From contig CAMDLH010000054.1 of the NCBI GenBank assembly GCA_945901405.1, positions 1 through 34,102 on the forward strand: DNA of 34,102 bases, written 5' to 3'. Shown in pieces: positions 1 to 6,675 of this stretch. How positions within the stretch are numbered: the first letter of the stretch is position 1; each line of letters begins with the position of its first letter. The notes beneath the pieces are model-generated. The model was not told the origin of the DNA. It worked only from the letters and a program-made list of their open reading frames with translations, and ran no database searches. The stretch is from Bordetella parapertussis (lineage in GTDB: Bacteria; Pseudomonadota; Gammaproteobacteria; Burkholderiales; SG8-41). A program made the translations under genes and the position numbers.

Positions 1-98
1 GCATATCGCAGATCGGCTGGCCCGCGCAGCCGTTTGCGCTCGCTGCGTTTTTCGGCAAGCGAGTCGCGCAAGGCACGCGCTTTGTTGAGGATTTTCAT
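1..98 (-). CDS. 5' end of an unidentified gene (partial)
   Basis: An open frame runs from an ATG at 98 on the minus strand off the left edge of the window, giving 32 codons. The translation begins MKILNKARALRDSLAEKR and is very rich in Arg and Lys, with no signal peptide. It lies 32 bases downstream of the DUF5329 gene on the same strand, so it could be the next gene of that unit. No convincing ribosome binding site precedes the ATG and I recognise no family. The open frame may be chance, because only a short piece is visible. Confidence 0.3.
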   Translation of the reverse strand, partial: MKILNKARALRDSLAEKRSERKRLRGPADLRY

Positions 99-130
99 GT
101 GATGCGCAAGTGGTCGTGCGCTGCCGATCA

Positions 131-502
131 CTATTTCGCTGCTTGCCGGTGCTTCGCGAGCTCCGCCTTGAACCACACCGCGCTGGCCTCGGCCTTGGCA
201 TCGGCGCCGCCGCAGCGCACCTGATACGGCTTGCCGCTCGAACTGCTGGTCGCCGCGCCTTGATCGATGAACGATTCCGTTGTCGAAATCATGCCCTTAT
301 CGAGCAGGTGTTTGTATTTTCGTTGCAGGTGTCCGCTCGCTTCCTGCGCGGTGTGCCATGTTCCGTTGCGGTTGAACTGGCAACCCGAGCCTTCGAGATT
401 GGTGAACAGATACTGGATTTCCTTCTTCGCAACGGGGCTGGGCTCGGCGGCCAACGCCGCGCTCGCGATTAAAACGGCCACTAAAGAAATTAACGGTTTC
501 AT
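131..502 (-). CDS. DUF5329-family secreted protein
   Basis: A 123-residue protein with an N-terminal signal peptide (MKPLISLVAVLIASAALAAE, probable cleavage after ALA or AAE), so it should be periplasmic. The mature part reads EIQYLFTNLEGSGCQFNRNG then WHTAQEASGHLQRKY, which matches the pattern I associate with DUF5329, a small uncharacterised proteobacterial family. Two cysteines (in GSGCQF and QVRCGG) could form a disulfide in the periplasm. The ATG at 502 is preceded by AAAGGAACC at good spacing, which supports this start. An AT-rich motif shared with two other sites in the window lies about 36 bases upstream. The family has no established function. I am confident of the gene and fairly confident of the family. 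Confidence 0.85.
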   Translation of the reverse strand: MKPLISLVAVLIASAALAAEPSPVAKKEIQYLFTNLEGSGCQFNRNGTWHTAQEASGHLQRKYKHLLDKGMISTTESFIDQGAATSSSSGKPYQVRCGGADAKAEASAVWFKAELAKHRQAAK

Positions 503-949
503 TCACGGTTCCTTTTGGGTATATCTCGAATGTAACTGTAAGTATTTGTTTTTAAACACTATTTTAGAAATCGCGTCAGTGCGTGATATCTCGCCAGCAC
601 ATCATTAAGCGAAATGAGGTCCGCAGTATCCCATGCTCCGCGTCCTGTCGACACTTCGGAAGCCAGCGCCTGCGGATGAAAACATTTCTCGACTATTCGA
701 TAACCTATTTGGTCCATGATCTTGAAAAATGCCGCGGATTTTTTCAGCACATCCACCTGCCCCACCATCAAATGCTTCGACACGCTGCATGCTCACGTCT
801 AATCCTTTCAATGGCCGGCTCGCGGAATTGTATGTTAACCATGTTCCGGTGCGTAATCGCCCCGCGATTGCGGTAATCTATATAAGCGCTGTCATTCGAT
901 CGCTAACCGGTTTTCAGAGCTCAACGTAATCAACCCAAGGGAGACTCAG
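503..949. other. AT-richer intergenic region with one doubtful small ORF
   Basis: This 447-base gap separates two divergent genes and is visibly poorer in GC than its surroundings. On the minus strand a 74-codon frame from a GTG at 783 to 559 reads protein-like (for example AAFFKIMDQIGYRIVEK), but lacks a ribosome binding site. A better site, AAGGATTAGAC before a GTG at about 796, serves a neighbouring frame that soon becomes unconvincing. This could be a frameshifted gene remnant or chance. A possible -10 element (TATAAG at 881-886) lies 64 bases before the 950 gene, without a good -35. I see nothing else. Confidence 0.3.
539..557 (-). repeat. AT-rich 18-base dispersed motif, copy 1
   Basis: The plus strand reads TAAGTATTTGTTTTTAAA from 539 to 556. 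The same 18 bases occur, inverted, at 28838-28855, and with one substitution at 21125-21143. In a GC-rich genome an 18-base AT-rich word repeated three times in gene-upstream gaps is unlikely to be chance. Here it sits about 36 bases upstream of the DUF5329 start. It may be a promoter or regulator element; nothing shows which. Confidence 0.5.
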
Positions 950-1441
950 ATGAAATACAGCAAATGCATTTTGTTGGCAGCCAGCCTCGCAATGGTTCCG
1001 AGCATGGCAGGCGCGCAAGCCGTCGTGACCGAACGTTCAATCTCACTCGATGCAGCACGCGAACTGGCTAACACGGCGCTCGAATCGTGCCGCAAGAGCG
1101 GTTACAAGGTGAGCATCACCGTACTCAACCGCGCGGGCCGCACCGCCGTCGTGCTGCACGACAGTGGCGCCAATCCGCACACCATCGAGAACAGCCTGCG
1201 CAAGGCGTACACCTCGCTGTCGTTCCGCCGCCCGTCCGGCGAATTCGGCAAGCAGATGGCGTCAACACCGCCGCCGCACGCGGCGATTTTGCTCGACAAG
1301 GTGACTTCCGGCGAAGGCGGATTGCCGATCATGTCGAACAAGGAAGTCATCGGCGCGGTTGGCATCTCCGGCGCACCCGGCGGGCATCTGGACACGGCAT
1401 GCGCTCAGGCCGGCATCGACAAGATCGCGGGCGGGCTGTAG
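950..1441 (+). CDS. GlcG/HbpS-like heme-binding family protein, secreted
   Basis: A 163-residue protein with a clear signal peptide (hydrophobic stretch, SMAGAQA, cleavage near residue 23-24), so exported to the periplasm. The mature domain has the features of the GlcG/HbpS (Haem_degrading) family: an early helix SLDAARELANTALESCRKSG, the strand VTVLNRAGRTAVVLHDSG, the basic helix SLRKAYTSLSFRRPS, and a glycine-rich end (GGLPIM, EVIGAVGISGAPGGHLD). Members bind heme or act as small-molecule sensors, and many are found next to hydroxyacid catabolism genes, but substrates are mostly unknown. AAGGGAGACTCAG precedes the ATG. A strong terminator follows directly, so it is probably monocistronic. 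Confidence 0.9.
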   Translation: MKYSKCILLAASLAMVPSMAGAQAVVTERSISLDAARELANTALESCRKSGYKVSITVLNRAGRTAVVLHDSGANPHTIENSLRKAYTSLSFRRPSGEFGKQMASTPPPHAAILLDKVTSGEGGLPIMSNKEVIGAVGISGAPGGHLDTACAQAGIDKIAGGL

Positions 1442-1468
1442 CCGTAAAAGCTGTCGATGTTCTAAATC

Positions 1469-1494
1469 AAAGCCCCGCTGCGGCGGGGTTTTTT
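1469..1494 (+). terminator. Rho-independent terminator, possibly bidirectional
   Basis: CCCCGC (1473-1478), a four-base loop and GCGGGG (1483-1488) form a GC-rich hairpin followed by a run of six T (1489-1494). The upstream A residues pair with the first Ts. It ends the GlcG-like gene. On the minus strand the trailing sequence is CTTTGATTT, so it may also weakly stop the convergent Bug gene that ends at 1511. Confidence 0.9.
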
Positions 1495-1510
1495 CTGTCG
1501 GCTTCCGGCG

Positions 1511-2476
1511 TTATTCCTGCTTTAATCCGATGGCGCGTATCAGCTTCGTGTTCTCTCTTAATTGGCCGCTGATAAACGTTGCGAATTGTTCTGGTGTCGT
1601 GGTCTGCGCCTCGAGACCCTGCTTGCCGTATGCCTCTTTCACCTCGGCGGCATTCACCACTTTCACCAGCGCGGCGTTGATTTTTGCGATCACATCCTTC
1701 GGCGCATTGGCGGGCGCCAATACGCCCACCCACGACGAGCGGTCATAACCGGTGACGCCCGATTCGTTGAGCGTGGGCAACTCCGGCTTGAACGATGCGC
1801 GCTTGATGCTGGTCACCGCCAGCGCGCGCAAGCGCGGCGTGCCCGTGCCGAGCACTGGCATCAGCGACGGCATGCTGGCGAACACCATATCCACCAGCCC
1901 GCTCACATTGGCGATGACGTTATCGAGCCCGCCCTTGTATGGCACGTGCAAAATATTGACGTTGGTCATCACCTTCAGCGCCTCGGCGGACAAATGCGGC
2001 GTGGTGCCTATGCCCACCGAGCCGTAACTCAATTTGCCCGGCTGTGCACGCGCGAGTGCGATCAATTCCTTCACGTTGCGCGCGGGCACCGATGGATGCA
2101 CCACCAGCACGAACGGCGCAACCGCCATCAGCGACACCGGCGCCAGATCGCGTTCAAGGTTATACGGCAGCTTCGCGCGCAGCACCGGTATCACCGCATC
2201 GGCGGCGGTGGGCGCGAGCAGTGTGTAACCATCGGCGGGCGAGGTAGCGACGCGCTCGGTGGCGATCGCGCCCGATGCGCCCGGACGATTTTCGACGACG
2301 ATTTGTTGGCCCAGCGCCTCGCCGAGTCTGGGCGCGGCCAGGCGCACGGTGACATCGGCGATGCCGCCGGGCGAGAAACCAACGACCATGCGCACCGGCT
2401 TCGTGGGCCAGGGCTGAGAATGCGCCTGCATCGCGGCGGCGGCCAGCACCGCCGCGCCCAACCCGCGTGTTACCAA
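1511..2476 (-). CDS. Bug-family periplasmic solute receptor 1
   Basis: A 321-residue tripartite tricarboxylate transporter receptor (TctC/Bug) protein. Residues 1-20 form a signal peptide ending AHS-Q. The Bug hallmarks follow: PTKPVRMVVGFSPGG (about 24-38), VENRPGASG (61-69), DGYTLL, HPSVPARNVKEL, and HVPYKGG (177-183). The only plausible start in this frame is a TTG at 2476, which overlaps the stop codon of the upstream dioxygenase gene (2470) by seven bases, implying translational coupling. The protein should capture an organic acid, possibly the substrate or product of the dioxygenase. No TctA/TctB partners are nearby. The rare start codon suggests expression below that of the dioxygenase. 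Confidence 0.95.
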   Translation of the reverse strand: MVTRGLGAAVLAAAAMQAHSQPWPTKPVRMVVGFSPGGIADVTVRLAAPRLGEALGQQIVVENRPGASGAIATERVATSPADGYTLLAPTAADAVIPVLRAKLPYNLERDLAPVSLMAVAPFVLVVHPSVPARNVKELIALARAQPGKLSYGSVGIGTTPHLSAEALKVMTNVNILHVPYKGGLDNVIANVSGLVDMVFASMPSLMPVLGTGTPRLRALAVTSIKRASFKPELPTLNESGVTGYDRSSWVGVLAPANAPKDVIAKINAALVKVVNAAEVKEAYGKQGLEAQTTTPEQFATFISGQLRENTKLIRAIGLKQE

Positions 2477-3558
2477 GTCAAGCCCTGCGTCGCGTGTATG
2501 CCCGTGCGGTGCTTGCGAAACTGCGTCACGTCACGCCACCAGCCCGCGTTGCAGGGCACGCCGCCGCGCAACTCGCCGCGCTCGACGCCGCCGAACACCT
2601 CTTTGTAGGTCGTTGCAAGCGGGCGCGCGCTTTCCACCGACAGCCACAGCCGCAGCAGCACGCGTTTTTTTTCCGGCTCGGCGTAATCCACGAAGCTGGT
2701 GCGGCCGTGATAGATCACATGGTTGTTGAGCAACTGAATGTCGCCCGGCTCGAAATGCATGTTGAGCGCGAGCTCATCGGCGAGATCGTCAAAAAGTTTC
2801 AGCGCCTCGACCTGCGTCGGCGTGTGACGCGTAACCTCGGGGAAATCCTGTGCGAACCACACATAGGCGGGCGAAAACAATCCGGAAAAATAGCCATCGC
2901 GGAAAGTCCAGATCGGCCGCCGCTGCGTGCGCCCGCTGCCCGGCGGCTCTTCGCCCTGCCAACTGTGATCCCAGTCCTCGTAGAAAAGTCCGATCAGGTC
3001 GGGACGCCGGCGCAGAATCTCGTTGTGCATGGTCGCGGCACTCACGATGCGACTCGCCCCGCCCGACATCGCCTTCCTCACGCACAGCAAGCCCACTACA
3101 TCGCAGCGGTCGCTGTGAAACTGAAGCCGGTGCGCGGTCTTCGAGCCACGCCGCGTGGTGTTGATCACCGGACCGCCGAAATCCTTCACCACGCCGAGTA
3201 TCTCGCCATTTTTATTTTGCGACACCGCCGCGCCCAGATAAGCGCCCAAACCCCAGTACACCGTGCGCAGATCGTCCGGCGTATAGGTGAGCGGCAGCCC
3301 TCGCAGCATGATCATGCCGCGCCCGGATTCAAGCTCTTGTGAGATCTTCGCCAATTCACGCGACAACGTAGGCAGTGGAAAATCCTCCCTGCCGATGTCA
3401 AAGAGCTCAAGTCCGCGCCGCTTCACCGACTCCAGCGCGGCATCGATCTCCGCCAGCTCGCTGGCCTGAAACGGCCGCAGCCAATCGGTCTTCTGCTGCA
3501 TGTCCGCGCCCTTCCATGCGCAGGGCGCCTCGATGGGTTTGTGTTTTTCGGCTTGCAT
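2470..3558 (-). CDS. TauD/TfdA-type Fe(II)/2-oxoglutarate dioxygenase
   Basis: A 362-residue cytoplasmic protein with the TauD/TfdA fold. The iron-binding facial triad is visible: His148 and Asp150 in FHSDRCD, and His284 in NNHVIYHGRTSF. An arginine near 299-303 (KKRVLLRLWL) is positioned to bind the 2-oxoglutarate carboxylate. LRGLPL at 85-90 is the usual early strand. Such enzymes hydroxylate their substrate with oxidation of 2-oxoglutarate to succinate, often opening C-S, C-O or C-N bonds; the substrate here is unknown. An internal ATG at residue 20 is an alternative start, but the first ATG is preceded by AAGGAGGCACATC. It heads a two-gene unit with the overlapping Bug gene. An uncharacterised relative rather than true TauD is likely. 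Confidence 0.92.
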   Translation of the reverse strand: MQAEKHKPIEAPCAWKGADMQQKTDWLRPFQASELAEIDAALESVKRRGLELFDIGREDFPLPTLSRELAKISQELESGRGMIMLRGLPLTYTPDDLRTVYWGLGAYLGAAVSQNKNGEILGVVKDFGGPVINTTRRGSKTAHRLQFHSDRCDVVGLLCVRKAMSGGASRIVSAATMHNEILRRRPDLIGLFYEDWDHSWQGEEPPGSGRTQRRPIWTFRDGYFSGLFSPAYVWFAQDFPEVTRHTPTQVEALKLFDDLADELALNMHFEPGDIQLLNNHVIYHGRTSFVDYAEPEKKRVLLRLWLSVESARPLATTYKEVFGGVERGELRGGVPCNAGWWRDVTQFRKHRTGIHATQGLTW

Positions 3559-3731
3559 GATGTGCCTCCTTAAAGTAATGCCTGATTCAAGTCATAGTAT
3601 AAGCCGCCTGCGGCCAAGGCCCACTAGCATCCGACAGCATGTGGAAATCCTTCCGCTTGACAACGCTGGCGCGGTTGGGCGAAGGTGTGGCCACGACACT
3701 AAAATCCTGAATCCACCACCACGGAGAAACC
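3559..3731. promoter_or_regulatory. Divergent intergenic region, dioxygenase / CMD-like gene
   Basis: This 173-base gap carries the promoters of two divergent genes. A possible -10 TAAAAT lies at 3700-3705, with only a weak TTGGGC 19 bases upstream. A TTGACA at 3657-3662 has no matching -10 at normal spacing. No clear operator palindrome was found. Confidence 0.3.
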
Positions 3732-4289
3732 ATGGCCCGCATCCCGTATGCAACACCGAGCGATATCCTTGCAAATGAAAAACCAGCCTACGATGATTTC
3801 GTGCGGGCACGCGGGCAAGCGCCCGCATCCGGCCCCTACGCGCTGCTGCTGCACATGCCCGTGCTTGCGAACAAGGTTGAAGACCTGCGCCTTTATCTGC
3901 GCGCGGAAGCGAGCGTGCCGCAGCCGATACAGGAGCTTGTCATGATCACCGTGGCGCGGGAGATGGACTGCGCCTATATCTGGCAAGCCCACGCCGCCGA
4001 AGCACGCAAGATCGGCGTGCGCGGCGACATCATCGACAACATCCGCGAACGTCGCGCGCTGGCAGGCCTCGACAAGGATCAACAAGCCGCGGTCGATTTC
4101 ACGCTGGAACTGCTGCGCAATCGCAAAGTCAGCAAATCCGCGTTCGACAAAGCCACCGCCGGCTTCGGTCAGCGCGGTACGCTGACGCTGACCAATCTCG
4201 TATCGTGTTATGCAACGCTGGCCTACAACATGAATACCTACGAGTTGGTTGCGCCGGCGCATGCCACGGAAGCTGCGTTGCCGGTGTGA
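3732..4289 (+). CDS. Carboxymuconolactone decarboxylase-like (AhpD-superfamily) protein
   Basis: A 185-residue soluble all-helical protein of the CMD/AhpD superfamily. The family core is visible at about residues 65-95: PQPIQELVMITVAREMDCAY followed by IWQAHAAEARKIG. The Glu, Cys, Trp and His spacing resembles gamma-carboxymuconolactone decarboxylase-type proteins rather than AhpD, whose CxxC redox pair is absent. Members decarboxylate aromatic-ring cleavage lactones or have unassigned roles. The start is fixed by GGAGAAACC immediately before the ATG. A small membrane protein and a double-bond reductase gene follow on the same strand at 39 and 31 bases, possibly one transcript. The protein lacks a signal peptide. 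The family is secure; the reaction is not. Confidence 0.9.
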   Translation: MARIPYATPSDILANEKPAYDDFVRARGQAPASGPYALLLHMPVLANKVEDLRLYLRAEASVPQPIQELVMITVAREMDCAYIWQAHAAEARKIGVRGDIIDNIRERRALAGLDKDQQAAVDFTLELLRNRKVSKSAFDKATAGFGQRGTLTLTNLVSCYATLAYNMNTYELVAPAHATEAALPV

Positions 4290-4328
4290 TCGCCGCGCCA
4301 TGGCATCCATTCCCGCGGTAACGATCCG

Positions 4329-4712
4329 ATGAAAAGAATCATTCCGCGAGTTAGCTTGGGTGTGCTGCTGGCCTGCACACTGATTTATTCCATCGGACGA
4401 TGGGTGTTGAAAGACCCTATCTCCGACGATACGGGCGACTGGTTGCTGTGGCCAGGCGGCATTGCCGCACTGGTCTTGCTTTTTACACTTACCAAGGACG
4501 TGCCGTTGGGGTTCAGGCGCGGCATCAATATTGCGTCCGCGGCCGGCATTGTATTTCTGGTAATTTTTGGCGCGTGGGGTCTGCTTACGGCAACGGGCCA
4601 ACGGCAGTTCCCCGAGATGGCCGGTATGATTCCTTATCTTGCATTGGTATCGGCGGCGACGATCCTCGTCTTCGCGGGTATCGCCAATCTGATTTGGCGG
4701 CGAAACAAGTAG
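4329..4712 (+). CDS. Small four-helix membrane protein, unknown function
   Basis: A 127-residue protein with four predicted membrane segments at about residues 7-25, 39-56, 67-88 and 98-122. A basic N-terminus (MKRIIPR) and basic ends (FRRG, WRRNK) suggest both termini face the cytoplasm. No catalytic motif or known family is apparent. It sits between the CMD-like gene and the CurA-type reductase. The ribosome binding site is weak. Codon use looks similar to its neighbours and the reading frame is intact, so I accept it as a gene without function. Confidence 0.75.
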   Translation: MKRIIPRVSLGVLLACTLIYSIGRWVLKDPISDDTGDWLLWPGGIAALVLLFTLTKDVPLGFRRGINIASAAGIVFLVIFGAWGLLTATGQRQFPEMAGMIPYLALVSAATILVFAGIANLIWRRNK

Positions 4713-4743
4713 CGCTGTCACGATACAAAAACGCGCACCCGCC

Positions 4744-5754
4744 ATGAGCACAATACCAATCAATCATCGCCTGCTGCTTGCCTCGCGGCCCGCAGGCATT
4801 CCCGGACCGGAGAATTTCACCGCGAGCGCCGAACCCGTGCGCGCACCCGCCGCAGGCGAGGTGCTGCTCGAAACGCTTTATCTGTCCATCGACCCCGCGA
4901 TGCGTTCATGGATGAGCGCGGGCAGCTCATACAAACAAGGCATAGCGCCCGGCACGGTGATGCATGGCGGCGGCATCGCGCGCGTGCTCGAAAGCCGCAA
5001 CGAAGAATTCGCGCCTGGCGATCTGGTGCAGGCGCGGCTGGGCTGGCAGACGCATCCCACCATCGCGGCGCGTTATCTGCAAAAACTCGATCTCACGCTG
5101 GGCAGCGCGGAAGACTGGATCGGCCCGCTGGGCTTGAGCGCGGTCACCGCCTATTTTGGCTTGCGCGATATCGGCGGGTTGAAGCCCAATGATCGCGTGC
5201 TGGTCTCCGCCGCCGCCGGCGGGGTCGGGCAAATCGCAGTACAAATCGCGCGCATCGAAGGCTGTCATGTCGCGGGCATCGCGGGCGGCACGGCGAAATG
5301 CGCGTATGTCACGAATGAACTCGGCGCGCACGCGGCCATCGATTACAAGACGGAGAAGAATTTATCCGCCGCCATCGGCCGCGCCTGCCCGGAAGGCATC
5401 GATCTATATTTCGACAATGTAGGCGGCCCCACGCTGGATGCGGCGCTCGAACATCTGCGCGAAGGCGCGCGCGTGGTGCTGTGCGGGCGCATCTCGCAAA
5501 CACACGCCGCCGAACCCTACGGCGTGCGCAACCTGGGCCGGCTGGCGGCAGCGCGCGGGCGCATGCAAGGCTTCCTGGTGTTCAATTACAACGCCCGCTA
5601 TGGCGAAGCCCGCGCCTGGCTCGCGGCACGGCGGCGCGACGGCAGCCTGCGCCAGAAACTGCATGTGCTGGACGGACTGGAAAAAGCCCCCATCGGACTC
5701 GGCATGCTGTTTCGTGGAGAGAACGAGGGCAAGCTTGTCGTCCGGCTTGCGTAG
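4744..5754 (+). CDS. Zinc-independent MDR family NADP-dependent oxidoreductase (CurA/PTGR type)
   Basis: A 336-residue medium-chain reductase. The N-terminal GroES-like domain (about 1-125) has LYLSIDPAMRSWM, typical of leukotriene B4 12-hydroxydehydrogenase/prostaglandin reductase and CurA. It lacks the structural and catalytic zinc cysteines of alcohol dehydrogenases. The Rossmann domain shows SAAAGGVGQIAVQIAR at about 155-170, and the family sequence YFDNVGGPTLDAAL follows. The C-terminus contains MQGFLVFNY. These enzymes reduce the C=C bond of alpha,beta-unsaturated ketones or aldehydes with NADPH in the cytoplasm. No strong ribosome binding site precedes the ATG, but homology begins near it (HRLLLASRP). 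The physiological substrate is unknown. Confidence 0.93.
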   Translation: MSTIPINHRLLLASRPAGIPGPENFTASAEPVRAPAAGEVLLETLYLSIDPAMRSWMSAGSSYKQGIAPGTVMHGGGIARVLESRNEEFAPGDLVQARLGWQTHPTIAARYLQKLDLTLGSAEDWIGPLGLSAVTAYFGLRDIGGLKPNDRVLVSAAAGGVGQIAVQIARIEGCHVAGIAGGTAKCAYVTNELGAHAAIDYKTEKNLSAAIGRACPEGIDLYFDNVGGPTLDAALEHLREGARVVLCGRISQTHAAEPYGVRNLGRLAAARGRMQGFLVFNYNARYGEARAWLAARRRDGSLRQKLHVLDGLEKAPIGLGMLFRGENEGKLVVRLA

Positions 5755-6102
5755 TAGCCGCGCCATGGCCCGCGCATGATTGCCAGCCGCATCCGGTGGC
5801 AACGCTTTTATTGGTCTTTCCAAAATACATTACTCCGTTCGGGCTGAGCCTGTCGAAGCCCTCTCGCGTCACCATGCCCTTCGACAGGCTCTCAAGAAAC
5901 AGCTTTTAAATCCCTTTAAAATCAATTAGTTAAAAATTATTACCTACGCCTCAAAAATCCAAAAAACAGCGCTGTTTCTCGTGCGCGCCTTGGCACGAAA
6001 ATGCGGGCCTTATGGGGCTCAGGGCGAACGGATTTGGTTTGTCACGAATTATGAAAGTATCAATAATCCGGGAGCGCTGCTCCACCAATCCGCCTGTGCA
6101 TT
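5755..6102. other. Intergenic region with repeat remnants
   Basis: This gap contains fragments of a dispersed palindromic repeat: a copy at 5835-5858, an inverted arm CTTCGACAGGCTC at 5879-5891 and a 16-base remnant at 6016-6031. The stretch 5900-5945 is strikingly AT-rich. A 76-codon minus-strand frame at 5951-6181 crosses the repeat and the promoter of brnT and is not credible. Nothing else is seen. Confidence 0.6.
5835..5891. repeat. Palindromic dispersed repeat (GAGCCTGTCGAAG family)
   Basis: GAGCCTGTCGAAG at 5846-5858 and its exact reverse complement CTTCGACAGGCTC at 5879-5891 form a 13-base stem with a 20-base loop. CCGTTC at 5835-5840 precedes the left arm. Repeats of this type are scattered through intergenic DNA of many betaproteobacteria. 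A third related piece, GGCTCAGGGCGAACGG, lies at 6016-6031 and matches the inverted outer end of the first copy at 14 of 16 bases. This suggests an element broken by rearrangement next to brnTA. Confidence 0.8.
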
Positions 6103-6131
6103 TTGACGACCATACATAATGTATATACAAT
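6103..6131 (+). promoter_or_regulatory. Sigma-70 promoter of brnTA, predicted leaderless
   Basis: A -35 TTGACG (6103-6108) and -10 TACAAT (6126-6131) are separated by exactly 17 bases. The brnT ATG starts at 6138, six bases after the -10, where transcription would be expected to begin. The brnT message should therefore have little or no leader, and no ribosome binding site is visible. Confidence 0.75.
6112..6124. promoter_or_regulatory. Palindromic operator in the brnTA promoter spacer
   Basis: ATACATAATGTAT is a perfect 13-base inverted repeat (6+1+6) between the -35 and -10 boxes. BrnA antitoxins carry a ribbon-helix-helix-like DNA-binding end and repress their own operons, so this is the natural candidate site for BrnA or the BrnT-BrnA complex. 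The assignment is inferred from position and symmetry. Confidence 0.6.
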
Positions 6132-6137
6132 AAACCC

Positions 6138-6413
6138 ATGGAGTTTACCTGGTCGGAAACGAAGCGGGCGGCAAACCTCAAGGCGCACGGGCTGGATTTC
6201 GTTGACGCCCCTCGCGTATTCGAAGGGTTGACGTATACATTCGAGGATGACCGATTCTCCTACGGCGAGCAGCGTTTCGTCACACTCGGGCTGCTTGCCG
6301 GTTTTCCCGTTTCAATCGTACATACGGAGTCCGATCATGAAATCCGCATCATCTCGTTCCGCGCGGCAACCAGCCATGAAACAGAAATCTTCTTCGCTCA
6401 AATCCAAAACTGA
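6138..6413 (+). CDS. brnT: BrnT-type ribonuclease toxin
   Basis: A 91-residue protein matching the BrnT pattern throughout: FTWSETKRAANLKAHGLDF at the start, RVFEGLTYTFEDDR, then GEQRFVTLGLLAGFPVSIVH and HEIRIISFRAATSHE near the end. The length is typical. BrnT has a RelE-like fold and, in Brucella, is known to act as an RNase that blocks translation until bound by BrnA. It overlaps the downstream brnA frame, the usual toxin-first order of this family. The ATG lies just after a strong promoter and lacks a Shine-Dalgarno sequence. All segments look intact, so an active toxin is plausible. Confidence 0.93.
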   Translation: MEFTWSETKRAANLKAHGLDFVDAPRVFEGLTYTFEDDRFSYGEQRFVTLGLLAGFPVSIVHTESDHEIRIISFRAATSHETEIFFAQIQN

Positions 6414-6651
6414 TTGGGCGCGCCTCAAGTCAGCAGGGAAATCCGCCGCTCCGGCCCCGGAGCACCCCGAAGCGGACATTCGTCATATCGTGCGCGGTGT
6501 CGTGCGGCGTGGGCTGCGGCCGCTGCCGTCAAAGGCTTCCATTTCGCTCCGGGTCGATCAAGATGTGTTGGAGTGGTTCAAGGCACAAGGCCCCGGTTAC
6601 CAAACACGCATCAATATCGTGCTGCGGGCATTTCGCGACGCGTCGGTCTGA
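6337..6651 (+). CDS. brnA: BrnA-type antitoxin
   Basis: A 104-residue protein whose C-terminal half has the BrnA/ribbon-helix-helix pattern: PSKASISLRVDQDVLEWFKAQ (about 65-84) followed by YQTRINIVLRAF. The N-terminal half is Lys/Ser rich and contains the family sequence KTDWARL. The start at 6337 is chosen because GGAG lies seven bases upstream (6326-6329), inside brnT. An in-frame ATG at 6376 would give 91 residues, closer to the point where homology begins, but has no obvious ribosome binding site. The overlap with brnT is 77 or 38 bases accordingly. It should bind BrnT and repress the shared promoter. The neighbouring Gfo/Idh gene is convergent. Confidence 0.9.
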   Translation: MKSASSRSARQPAMKQKSSSLKSKTDWARLKSAGKSAAPAPEHPEADIRHIVRGVVRRGLRPLPSKASISLRVDQDVLEWFKAQGPGYQTRINIVLRAFRDASV

Positions 6652-6675
6652 CTTCCAGCGCAAATTGCCCAAGAC

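Noticed and set aside
605..811. Similarity of KGLDVSM near 811 to the amidohydrolase sequence RKGLDVSM
   Set aside because: The match ends after seven residues and the rest is unrelated, so it is probably chance.
1562..2608. 348-codon plus-strand frame opposite Bug 1
   Set aside because: Antisense to the clear Bug gene; its translation is rich in Arg, His and Ala as typical for shadow frames in GC-rich DNA.
2467..3342. 291-codon plus-strand frame opposite the dioxygenase
   Set aside because: Antisense shadow; no family resemblance, while the minus strand has the Fe(II) motifs.
3699..4763. 354-codon minus-strand frame across the CMD-like and membrane genes
   Set aside because: Spans two well-supported plus-strand genes and their gap; composition is shadow-like.
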